Shown: piece by piece, positions 12,178 through 21,558 of the stretch | Layout of the letters: the number at the start of each line of letters is the position of its first letter | Numbering within the stretch: the first letter of the stretch is position 1 | Assembly: GCA_036897095.1 (NCBI GenBank) | Contig: JAYMSP010000323.1 | Coordinates: forward strand, 1-57,920 | Source: Plantago elongata | Lineage: Eukaryota > Streptophyta > Magnoliopsida > Lamiales > Plantaginaceae | Reading direction: 5' to 3' | Length of the DNA stretch: 57,920 bases | Translations under genes and position numbers: made by a program | Notes under the pieces: generated by a model | What the model was told of the DNA's origin: nothing | Database searches by the model: none | The model's input: only the letters and a program-made list of their open reading frames with translations

Positions 12178-13874
12178 ATGGGAGTTGCAGAAGAAGCCCA
12201 TAACGTGAGGGTACTGGGTACAGGCACCCAGACCATAGTCCTAGCGCATGGATTCGGCACGGACCAATCGGTCTGGAAGCACCTCGTTCCGCACCTGGTG
12301 GAGGAGTACCGTGTCGTTGTTTACGACAACATGGGTGCTGGTACCACGAATCCCGACTACTTCGACTTCGATAGGTACTCGACGCTAGAAGGTTACGCGT
12401 CCGATGTGATTGCGATTTTGGAAGAACTGCAGGTTCAGTCGTGTGTGTATGTTGGCCATTCTGTTTCGGCTATGATTGGGATCATTGCTTCCATTTCTAG
12501 GCCTGATCTGTTTACCAAGATTGTCACTGTCTCTGGTTCTCCCAGGTATATATGTATATATGTCTTCCTAAGTTAACTTGTAATCCATCGTTCTTCTCAT
12601 CATGATTTGAGAATAAGTAATGGTTTGGACTAGTTTTGGATGAAATTAGATTGATTGACTTAAAGGACATGTGCCTGTGAAATGAGGTTTTTGTCTTTTT
12701 GATGTTTGAAATGTTATCTTCTTAACTGTCAGGCAATTATGGAGATGTGTAGCATGGGAGTATATTTTCCTATAGTGCCAAAAAAGTATTATTTAGCGGT
12801 AGCAAACCATCAGAGATGAAGTTGGAAATGCTAACTTATTTCGAAAATAATATTTTAGAAATGTAGGTCGAATAAAATGTTATAGTGGTATAATTTTGAA
12901 AACATCAAAGAGTAAAATATATCAATTCAGAGGGGCCAGCCATCACACTCGTCATCTCTGCCCTAAGCACCACGCTATCCTTGATAGCGATTAGCGAATA
13001 CCATGGTGTGGATTTTTTCTTCTTATTTGTGGATTAAATTTCTTGATCAAGAGCTTATTAATTGGAAATCTTATTGTATCACCCTCTTTAGACTTTAGAT
13101 TAGGAAAAACAGTTTGCCAAGTCAGATAGAAACCGACTCATGTCATCGTACTAGCTCCCTCAGCCGTCAAAGGAACAGTTGCCATGTTTCGACTTTAAAA
13201 AGGAAAAACTATCATACCTACATGATCTATTAATATAAGTAGTTTGTAATTAATTGGTGTTCAAATTTAAAATCAGACAACTCGATTTTAGTTCTCTTAT
13301 TAGGCCAGTCTTATGTAATCAGGGAGTTTGACAGTAGTCTTAATTCCAAATTCAATTTATTCGGCCAACTAAAGGCCTTCCACAACATCTAGTTAGATTT
13401 TGGCTAACCTCAAGTTTCACCATATATAGGTACATAAATGACCCATACTACTTCGGAGGATTTGAACCCGAAGAGCTTCTTCAACTATTCGAAGCCATGA
13501 AATCGAACTACAAGGCATGGTGTGACGGATTTGCACCCCTGGCAGTAGGAGGAGATATGGAATCGGTAGCAGTGCAAGAATTCAGCCGAACACTGTTCAA
13601 CATGAGGCCTGATATCGCGTTAAGTGTAGCTCAAACTATATTTTACAGTGATGTTAGGCCGCTCTTGGCCCATGTGACCGTGCCCTGTCACATTATCCAG
13701 AGCATGAAGGATCTGGCTGTGCCTGTGGGGATCGCAGAGTACCTACACCAGAATTTGGGCGGAGAGTCCATAGTCGAGGTGATGTCTACGGATGGTCATT
13801 TGCCGCAGTTGAGCTCGCCTGATGTTGTGGTTCCGATACTCCTCAGGCACATTCGCTATAATATTTCTAGTTAG
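12178..13874 (+). CDS. KAI2: KAI2/D14-LIKE alpha/beta hydrolase receptor
   Basis: Receptor hydrolase that perceives karrikins and an endogenous KAI2 ligand. It signals through the F-box protein MAX2 to degrade SMAX1-type repressors. Two exons, 12178-12545 and 13440 minus ten, that is 13430-13874, flank an 884-bp intron and give exactly 270 residues, the usual length. The catalytic triad is intact: Ser95 in GHSVSAM, Asp217 in MKDLAVPV and His246 in [11 protein letters not shown]. Oxyanion-side [12 protein letters not shown] and the conserved [16 protein letters not shown] are present, as are pocket residues Phe26, Tyr124, Phe134, Leu142, Phe157, Ala161, Ala190 and Phe194. Compared from memory with Arabidopsis KAI2, the lid-entry segment differs ([20 protein letters not shown], with Pro128 and Tyr129). 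This suggests a diverged paralogue, as is common in asterids. It is clearly KAI2 rather than D14, because of the high identity in [15 protein letters not shown] and [17 protein letters not shown]. Confidence 0.93.
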
Positions 13875-15599
13875 TGCTACTAGTTAAGATAATATGCTAG
13901 CTGTATTTGATGTTGTTTATTTGGAGTGTGGTCCTAAAATTCAAGGGCTGCAATGTTCAAATTGTGTGAATTTCCTCTTAGGAGTCTCCTGTAAATTGTG
14001 CTTAATAAACTCTTTGTTATGCCATCTCTGTTTCTCTTAAATGAACCAATGAAGAGGAACCTACGAAACATGCTCTCTGGTCAAATTTAAATTAAAAAAT
14101 ATTGAAGTTGGAATATAGATAGCCCCGTTTAAGGATCCAGGAGGATGTTAATTTAAGTGCTAACAAGCATTATCTCAGATCGGTTAAAGTAAAAATAGTA
14201 TGATGTGTATGAAGCAATTTTGTACGGATTAACAATTTTGAATATATCACCTCATCACCACTCACATATAATATAGGCATTTTGAAAAAGATATTTTGAA
14301 TATACATGTGGTACCAATACAATCTTATTATTGGAATTGGAAGATTAAAGCCCATGCTATAAAAAACACTACCCATTAAGATGAAAAGAAAATGAACTTT
14401 CTTTTCGGAATATAAAATTTGATGGAACACATGCAAATGAGAACAAACTGTGCAGGGGAGAACCTATGTTGATATAACGGAGTTATCATATTCAATATCA
14501 TTCAAAGAGTTGTACATAAATAATCGTACCGGTTCAAAGGATCGAGGCTCAATCGAATAGTGATCAGTTCGGTATACATTATATAATGGAGTTTATATAT
14601 TCTTTTAAATTGAATGTTTTGGGGGCATGCCTGAACTTCACCGAAAGAGCCAGCCGGTTGGCCCATTATGGAGTCAATTGTCCGACATTGTTCACAAGAC
14701 GTGTTGAGGCCAAGGCCCAAATCAAAATCCTATATCCCGTCCACACAATTCATCCTACTCCTACATTGTTAATGTCTGTGAATTGTGAATTCTACCTAAT
14801 TAAACGGCTCCTACAAATGGAATCAATTAACATGCACTACTACTTAGTTATACGATAAAATTAATAGCTATACTCGAACTCTGTATACAAGAAAACAAAA
14901 TTCACAAAGTAAATCTGAAATTGAATCTTAACTTTGAAATTACCCACAAATAACAGGTGCACTTGTATCATGTCTTCTGATCTTCTCATTTCCACGTCAG
15001 ATATCCAAAATGAGACATCTGGACAGCTCTATCTTTTGGTCTTGCATAACATTTGAGTTGTATGGATGATAATGTAAACAAACAACACAATAATAAGAGG
15101 GGAATATTGACAGACAAGCAGCAAATTTGCAGCATATGAGCTCCAAATTATGAGATGATGACCCAGGCCCATTAGAGCAACGGTCCAATGGGTCCAGCTA
15201 AAGCTCAAGTATAATTTCAGAGTTTCTCCATGATCACCGCTAAGTCTCATCATTGACTCATTGGTATTATTACTTGTCTGTCTCTAGTCCACACGTTAAT
15301 CCCCAGCTGTAACAATTGTTACATTCGAACAAGACAAATTATTAATAACAATCATACAGCGAGAAAGAAAAAGTAAGTGGAAATACATTCTTCTTCAATC
15401 ATGCTTTATTACTTGTTAATTATGCTTTTCATAATATAAGTAAAGTAGAAGCAACCCTCGTGCTACTTAATAATATACATTATTGGTTCAATAATGTATA
15501 CGATTCTCAAAGCATACCGTATCTTGGTTGCTAAAAACATTATTATTTCAACACCGACATGCATCTTAATAGAAATGTATTATCTTCAATTAAAATTTA
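13875..15599. other. Intergenic downstream of KAI2; no gene recognised
   Basis: Contains the KAI2 3'UTR and AT-rich DNA. A segment near 14515-14580 shares words with the diverged repeat at 1936-2475. No other feature is supported. Confidence 0.45.
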
Positions 15600-15711
15600 T
15601 TGTTGAAATGAATTTAATTAAACTGAACTGAAATAAGATATAAATTATAACTAAATCGAGCTGAATTAGATTGAACTGAAGTAATTTTAAATTTAAAAAA
15701 ACACAACCTAA
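15600..15711 (+). repeat. ACTGA-family MITE-like repeat, copy B
   Basis: Contains TTAAACTGAACTGAAATAAG, then the family core GATATAAATTATAACTAAAT, then further GAACTGAA words. It ends in ACACAACCTAA, which is the inverse of the AAGGTTGTGT opening of copy C. That is the best evidence in the window for terminal inverted repeats in this family. Confidence 0.5.
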
Positions 15712-16583
15712 ACAAATTAATATTAAAATTCTATTAATGAATATGTAATTATCATATTTACTACAAATATATATAATTTTATTTAACATGGACAATATTA
15801 GCACCAACTACGAATAAAGTTGACAAATTATTTATATTAAATTTTGTTACTTTCTTCATACTACGAAATTTTATACATTTTTTATTTTTAACCGTCTCAT
15901 AAAGTTGCATACATTAATAATGTTAGCATAACGCATCAAATAATAATCAATTTCTTCTGAACACTCAGATACACATTTTATTACTAAAAAGATATTTTTT
16001 TCATTAATATATTTTTTATTAACTATTTAAATGAAACTATATTCTAACACAAAAAATAAAAGTTATTCTGATTACATAATTCAAGAATATAACAGCCAGA
16101 CATGAGGAAATGAATCACGGGGGATAACGACGTTTTAGAAATGTTTGGAAAATGGAATGGTATGATAACGCGCATTACGGTGTCCGTGATGTGGCTGGCC
16201 CATACATTTCACATGGTGAGTTGGGCCCAGTCCAGTCTGGAAATTCCACACACACCCTTTCCAGTTATGTATTTTGTTGGCTCTTGCACCGTACACGACC
16301 ACGGTACACCGAACCTACCTTCTTACTATAATATTTTCTGCATTTTTTAATATAGTAAAAACTATATACAACTATATTGTCGAAATCGAAAAAAATATTG
16401 CTATAAAGAATTTATTTCTAAATAGAAGTTTCTTTTAAAGAGTTTATGCACAAGTTATTATCGTAAAATTTATGAAGAATTTATTCATTTATAGAGTATT
16501 TTTATATGAAGTTTATATTGTATTCGTAATGTACTCGGTTGGTTTGCTGAATCTCTCTGTCCGCTGTGTCAAGCTAGTGACGA
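15712..16583. other. AT-rich spacer; nothing recognised
   Basis: Very AT-rich sequence. A short mixed-composition island lies around 16140-16320 but matches no protein or repeat family I know. Confidence 0.4.
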
Positions 16584-16754
16584 GTAGCCGAAGCATTAGC
16601 TGTAACTGAAGGTCTCAAGTTTGTTGTTGCACATAATTGGCGACATGTGGTTCTGGAAGGCGACAGTGTATCTGTAATGAATTCCTTCAAGAAGCATGAC
16701 ATTAACCTGTCGATGGCGGCATTGTTTACACAAGAAGGATTGAACATGTGTTCC

Positions 16755-17115
16755 GGATGTGAAACAAATAGCGTTTAATTAGATTTTAAATGTTAAGGAT
16801 CAAAGTTATATTTTATTTATTTATTAGGATATTTTTGTTATTCAAGTATTCTGATAGCAACTAAGGTTAGGGTTTACTAGCTATTTAAATACCTCCTCAT
16901 GATTTTGTAAGAACAGTTTTGAGTTTATATAAAAAAATTGAGGTGTTCCTCCAAATCTGTCAATTTTTCAGTATCCTGCTGGATCAACGAAGCTTTGAAT
17001 AATCGTTCTCGGTATTTTGCTGAATCAACGAATTTTGAGTCAATTCTCGATATTCTTCTGAATCAGCGAGTCTTGAGTTTATCGTTCTTGTGTATCAACC
17101 ACGCACGCTGCATCA
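16755..17115 (+). repeat. 5' LTR
   Basis: Left terminal repeat of the fossil element. It is about 80 bp longer than the right one. A unit of roughly 40 bp built around GGTATCCTG/TGGATCAACGAA words appears about three times here and once in the 3' LTR. Confidence 0.75.
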
Positions 17116-17342
17116 GTTGGTATCAAATTCAGGTGATTTGGACTGATTTTGGTGAAGATGAACTGGAACGAGTATCCTGTTTGGGATGACTACCCGATTG
17201 GAAAGGATAGTGATGATGAAGATATTGGATTTCTTCTTATTTGAAATGAGGAAGTTTCGAAAGATCGAAAAAAAATTGTTGTACAAGATGTGTTTGTCTC
17301 TACAACAAATAATATTTTTGTGCCCATGAGATCTAAGTCAAA

Positions 17343-17666
17343 GCAGATGTCACAAAGGGTTTGGAGAAGTTAGCTGATGCCATCAGTAATGATTCTGAGG
17401 CAGTAATATGCGCCACTGGTTTTAAATACTTGTGGGATTTATTAGCTCCATGGAAGGTTGATGAATTTGGCACTGTAAACCTGGTAGAGGCTTGCCGAAA
17501 AAGTGGAGTTAACAAATTTATACTTATAAGTTCAATCTTAGTCAATGGGGCTGCCATGGGTCAGATTCTTAACCCTGTGTACATTTTTCTCAATGTCTTT
17601 GGCCTCACCTTAATCGCAAAGCTCCAAGCAGAACCACACGTTCGAAAGTCCGGAATAGATTACACA
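17343..17666 (+). pseudogene. Captured intronless fragment of an atypical short-chain dehydrogenase (At2g34460-like)
   Basis: A continuous frame of 108 codons reads ADVTKGLEKLADAIS, AVICATGF, APWKVDEFGTVNLVEACRKS, KFILISSILVNGAAMGQILN, FGLTLIAKLQAE and RKSGIDYT. This is the middle of the plastid NAD(P)-binding Rossmann-fold family typified by Arabidopsis At2g34460. The family gene is interrupted by introns in plants, while this copy is continuous, so it probably entered the element through an RNA intermediate. Both ends are abrupt: there is no transit peptide or first beta-strand before it and no conserved C-terminal part after it. It lies wholly between the LTRs and is best read as cargo, not an active gene. 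Confidence 0.75.
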
Positions 17667-17771
17667 CACCAACATGTGTTAGAGTTTATTGACAACGTCC
17701 GATATGTATTTGATAGAGGAAAGGATGATGCGCTTATGATTTGAGGACGAATCTTTTATGCCTGGAGAGAA

Positions 17772-18050
17772 TGATGTGGAACGAATAGCGTTTAATTAGA
17801 TTTCGAATGCCAAGGGTCAAAGTTATATTTTATTTATTTATTAGAATATTTTTGTTATTCAAGTATTCTGGTTGCAACTAGGGTTAGAGTTTATTAGCTA
17901 TTTTATCTCTACATTATTTTGTAAGAGCAGTTTTGAGTTTATATAAAAAATTGAGGTGTTCCTCCAAATCTGTCAATTTTTCGGTATCCTGTTGGATCAA
18001 CGAAACTTTAAATTATCGTTCTTCCTTGCTTGTCCACGCACGCTGCATCA
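17772..18050 (+). repeat. 3' LTR
   Basis: Right terminal repeat of the fossil element. It begins TGATGTGGAACGAATAGCG immediately after a purine-rich tract and ends CGCACGCTGCATCA. It aligns along nearly all its length with the 5' LTR. Confidence 0.75.
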
Positions 18051-18232
18051 GTTCTTCTTTCCATTCTTTAGACTTTGTTCATGTTAAACGAGTAATGTTG
18101 TAGCTCATAGATTGGCGAAGGAAATCTCTTCCACCTGCAAAGGAACTTCCAGTTTGCCTTTTACATTTGTACCCTGACTTTGTATTTCTTGTCTTCTTGA
18201 ATATATGCATTCTTCATCTAAAAAAAAAAAAA

Positions 18233-18883
18233 CCTATAGAAACACCTCATACACCCCTACATATTATTAGTTCGTGCCAATAACATACTTTGATTTCAAT
18301 AAAAGAATAATGTTAACATGGTTATTATTGAATAATATGAATTACATTATCTATGTATGACTGAATTTCTTTCTAACAAACTATATTTTAATATGTTGTA
18401 ACTCATGGTTCACGAGCAAAATTAATCGACGCATACACCATATACCTCAAATTCTTACTTTCATATTGCCTTAAATTTAACATTCACCATATTATAATCG
18501 ATTATTTGTACAACATTATTTATATTTTCATCGGACATACCACATTAATGAATGATATACAAAACCAGATCCGTAGCGGACCCGTTCAGATTCCAACGCA
18601 CAGACATAGACGACCGTTGTAAGTAAAAACACACAAGCCTTTCTATTTAAACGTCCACTACAATTAATCGATTACAATAATATGTTTTGTCAGCTGTCAC
18701 ACTCCTCCCTAAACCCAACCTTATTTATTAACCTCTCTCAGTCTCCACTCTCACACTCAAACAAACCCTCACTCAGATTATTACACTAAACTCTCACAAT
18801 CCCACTTCACCAAACAACCAAAAAACAAACCAAAACCCTCTTTCCATTCTCCACATCTCTTCACTCCACTCACTCTCATCACC
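18233..18883 (+). promoter_or_regulatory. Spacer and probable AGP promoter/5'UTR
   Basis: The proximal 170 bp are C/A-rich (repeated CACTCTCAC and AAACCCTC words), typical of a plant leader. A CTATTTAA at 18643-18650 could serve as a TATA-like element. The distal part is AT-rich with no recognised feature. Confidence 0.35.
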
Positions 18884-20448
18884 ATGAATCGCAACACCGG
18901 CTACCTCCTCGGCTTCTTCTGCCTCATCATCGCCACCGTCGGCGGCCAATCCCCCTCCACCGCCCCTGCCGTCTCCCCCGCCGCCGTCGTCTCCACTCCC
19001 CCCACCGCCTCCCCTCCCACTTCCACCACCCCCGCTCCAGTCTCATCTCCACCTGCCGCCTCCACTCCACCTGCTGCAGCTCCAGTCGCAACTCCACCAG
19101 TTGCTACAGCTCCACCGACACCTGCTCCAGTGAGCTCACCACCCACACCTGCTCCAGTGAGCTCACCACCCACACCTGCTCCAGTTGCTGCTACTCCTCC
19201 TGCTCCTGCTTCTGCTCCTCCAGCTGAAACACCTGTTGCTGAGGCACCAGCTCCAACTGAGGAGGATGTTTCGCCTGCTCCTGCTCCTGGACTCATGTCT
19301 CCACCTGCACCTCCCGCTGGAGCTCCTGGACCTGCCGGAGCTGACGGACTATCTCCTTCTCCCTCGCTTAGCGATGAGGTTTGTTCCATTTCCTTTTCCT
19401 TTCCCGATTCAGTTCATTTTCGTTACAGATCTGGAGTTACTTTGCTTCTTTCAGCTTGATCTGCTAGTCTTTGTTTAATTTGGTGGAAATGTGAACACAT
19501 TAATGTGTTTGAGCTGGATCTGTTAGTCTAACTTGCTGATTGGTTTTAATTTGGGGGAAATGTGAACAGAGCATTGCTTGTTTGAGCTCGATCTGTTAGT
19601 CTAGGTAGCTGGTTGGGTGTAAATATGAACACGATAATGTTTTTTTTACCAGATCTGGAGCTTAAACAGGGTTGTAGTGATCTGTGTGTTCTCACATTGT
19701 TAACTGGAACTGGAACTCTATAGTTCTGTTAATGGAATTGGAGTACTACTTTAGGCAACTTGTGCTGTACATTTATGAACTTCAAAAATCAAAACCGGTA
19801 TTTGGCGCATTTATAGCGGAAGACTAGTTGTTATAATCCGTGTAACAGTCACATTTTTTAGGTAGAGTCGTAAAACTGGATCTGTATGCATGATTAATTA
19901 AAGTATATTAATTCATGGAGATTTGCTCCAAGGGTTTGTATTAGGGTTGGTTTCAGGTAGAAATTTGCTATAAATAGAATAAACATCCTACTCTGTCATG
20001 GTCATGAATCATTATGTTTTGGATTCTTGAAAAATGAAATGTTTCTAAATATTTTGCAACTACAATTGAAAATTTTGGAGACTATTGAACTATCATCTCT
20101 ATGTTTCGATGAACCCAAAAAAGACATTTTTCACAGATTTTAGATAATTTCTCCACTTAACTCAGTTTAGATGGGTTCTTTAATTCTGAACTAGGTCATT
20201 TATTTCACCCTGAACATATCTGCTGCATCAGATCTAGCTCAAAAAAATCATGTGGACACACCCAAACACGATAAATCAATATGTGCTGTAAAATAAATGT
20301 TCAATAACTTTTTAACCAATAAATTTGTAAGTTGATGATACATTATTCACAAATGCTATTTGTATGTTTGCAGAGTGGGGCAGAGAAATTGAAGATTATG
20401 GGAAGTTTGGTAATGGGAGGGACCATTTTCGGATGGCTCTTGCTCTAG
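18884..20448 (+). CDS. Classical GPI-anchored arabinogalactan protein
   Basis: Cell-surface proteoglycan backbone; the Ala-Pro, Ser-Pro and Thr-Pro dipeptides are hydroxylated and loaded with arabinogalactan. Exon 1 (18884-19378) and exon 2 (20374-20448) encode 189 residues. Residues 1-21 (MNRNTGYLLGFFCLIIATVG) are a signal peptide. Residues 22 to about 150 are rich in Pro, Ala, Ser and Thr, with two exact copies of TPAPVSSPP. The C-terminus has SGAEKLKIMGSLVMGG followed by TIFGWLLL, a GPI-attachment signal with small residues before a hydrophobic tail. The acidic EAPAPTEEDVSPAPAPG segment and the lack of a lysine-rich stretch argue against the lysine-rich AGP17/18 group. Placing the GPI signal on a separate short exon makes exon 2 essential for anchoring. 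The exact AGP number cannot be assigned. Confidence 0.88.
19118..19185 (+). repeat. Tandem 27-bp repeat in the AGP coding region
   Basis: Two identical 27-bp units (19118-19144 and 19145-19171) plus a 14-bp partial third unit. Each encodes TPAPVSSPP in frame. The exact identity suggests a recent slippage duplication. Confidence 0.85.
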
Positions 20449-21558
20449 ATTTGAATACCCATCAAGATTCTTTTGTCTGAAACTGAAATCCATGGGCATT
20501 TAATTTTGATAATGATTAACATATACACTGATTCTGTTTTTGTGGACAGTGTATATGTTAATTGTCTGGTTCGATCACGGGTTTAGTTTCTAATTCGGTT
20601 CGAGTTATTACGGATTTAATTTAATTTACTACCCTCCTAGTTTGTATTCGTTGGTAGTAGTAAATTTGAGGGAGGAAAAAACACTCGTGTACTTTATATG
20701 TTTATTCGCTACTTCGGTTCGTCTTGGACTTATATGTTCCTTCATTCCATTGATGATGATTTATTTATTCCATTGTCACTTTTCAATCTAGCTCAATGTT
20801 TTATGATGTCGATTATTTGATTTTCCCAGTCACATGAAACATTGATACTACGACTTATCTACTTGGTTGATTTCTTCTTGCCACAACAGAAACGTACTTT
20901 GTATGTAAGCAAATTAGAAACACAAATACACAAGCTATAAGAGTAAATAAAACAAGAGAAACTCTCAGAGAGTTTTACACAAATCAATATTGCAGTACGC
21001 TCTTACAAAAACTGAAAACCATTCGACTGAATGAAGTAGCAATTCAATGTTGTGGACTTCAGAGTAACATGACAACCCAGAAGCAGGGTGTGGCAAATTT
21101 TGCAGCTATAACATTTTCTTAAAGCACATTCAGATGCTTATACCCAGAGCACCATACATTTGAAAATCTAAGTGAAGATAGTATGCATGGATGTCATTAT
21201 GCAGTATAACATGTGTCATTGGCAGTAAAATTGCCAAGGCAAGCAGTAAACCCAACCAATTAAAAAGCAACAAGACCCTATTGTTCATCTAGTCTTAAAG
21301 GGACAATGTCTAGATGAACCAAACATAAGACAAATAAAACGCAGAGATGAAGCAGGTTCAAGGTTTTGAGAAAAACAACACTAAATAACAAGTATAAAGC
21401 CAGTTATCTCAAGCAAATGAGTATAAAAAGTACTGCATAACAATCGTATTAGCACCACTGGCGCTGTATGTATCCGCGATAAGGTTACACTCAGAATAAA
21501 GGATGAAAAACACAATAAAAATAATATATTATCCCTCTGAATACATACCAAATTAAAA
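20449..21558. other. Convergent 3' flanks of AGP and ABCF4
   Basis: Tail-to-tail interval of about 1.1 kb holding both 3'UTRs. A palindromic GTGTATATGTTAA/TTAACATATACAC pair occurs near 20515-20560 just after the AGP stop and could form a hairpin in the 3'UTR. No gene seen. Confidence 0.5.

Larger units (their letters stand above)
16755..18050 (+). mobile_element. Non-autonomous LTR retrotransposon fossil carrying a host gene fragment
   Basis: Two related direct repeats, 16755-17115 and 17772-18050, bound a 656-bp interior. The right repeat opens TGATGTGGAACGAATAGCG and both close ...CGCACGCTGCATCA. Near-identical 5-bp flanks (GTTCC and GTTCT) look like an aged target duplication. Just inside the left repeat, TGGTATCAAATTC resembles a primer-binding site complementary to initiator Met-tRNA, and a purine-rich GGAGAGAA precedes the right repeat. 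No gag, protease, RT, RNase H or integrase is present, so the element is non-autonomous. The interior carries a fragment of a host short-chain dehydrogenase-like gene at 17343-17666. The repeats differ noticeably, including a tandem expansion in the left one, so the insertion is not recent. Superfamily is uncertain; the GAGGACGAATCTTTT word before the polypurine tract is reminiscent of Ty3/gypsy elements. Confidence 0.8.
16584..18232 (+). mobile_element. LINE 3' remnant (RNase H domain), split by an LTR element
   Basis: The left piece (about 16584-16754) encodes an RNase H-type stretch including VAEALAVTEGLKFVVAHNW and HVVLEGDSVSVMN, as at the C-terminus of plant L1-like ORF2 proteins. The right piece (18056 to about 18150) resumes with HVKRV and NVVAHRLAKE, with a small deletion putting these two words in different frames. 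It is followed by a short 3'UTR with a GAATATATGCATTC end and a 13-A tail (18220-18232), typical of a LINE 3' terminus. The reverse transcriptase is absent, so the copy is strongly 5'-truncated. The LTR element at 16755-18050 inserted into it later. No target-site duplication for the LINE could be identified. Confidence 0.7.

Noticed and set aside
17361-17744. Reading the dehydrogenase-like frame as a functional gene
   Set aside because: It covers only the middle of the family protein, lies between LTRs and has no transit peptide or conserved ends of its own.
18901-19389. Long - strand frame rich in Gly/Ala opposite the AGP gene
   Set aside because: It is the mirror of the Pro/Ala-rich + strand codons; the + strand has a signal peptide, GPI signal and consistent splicing.
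19185-19478. Leu-rich + strand frame overlapping the AGP exon
   Set aside because: Out-of-frame reading of CTGCTCCTG-type codons of the AGP; no ATG context or splice support.
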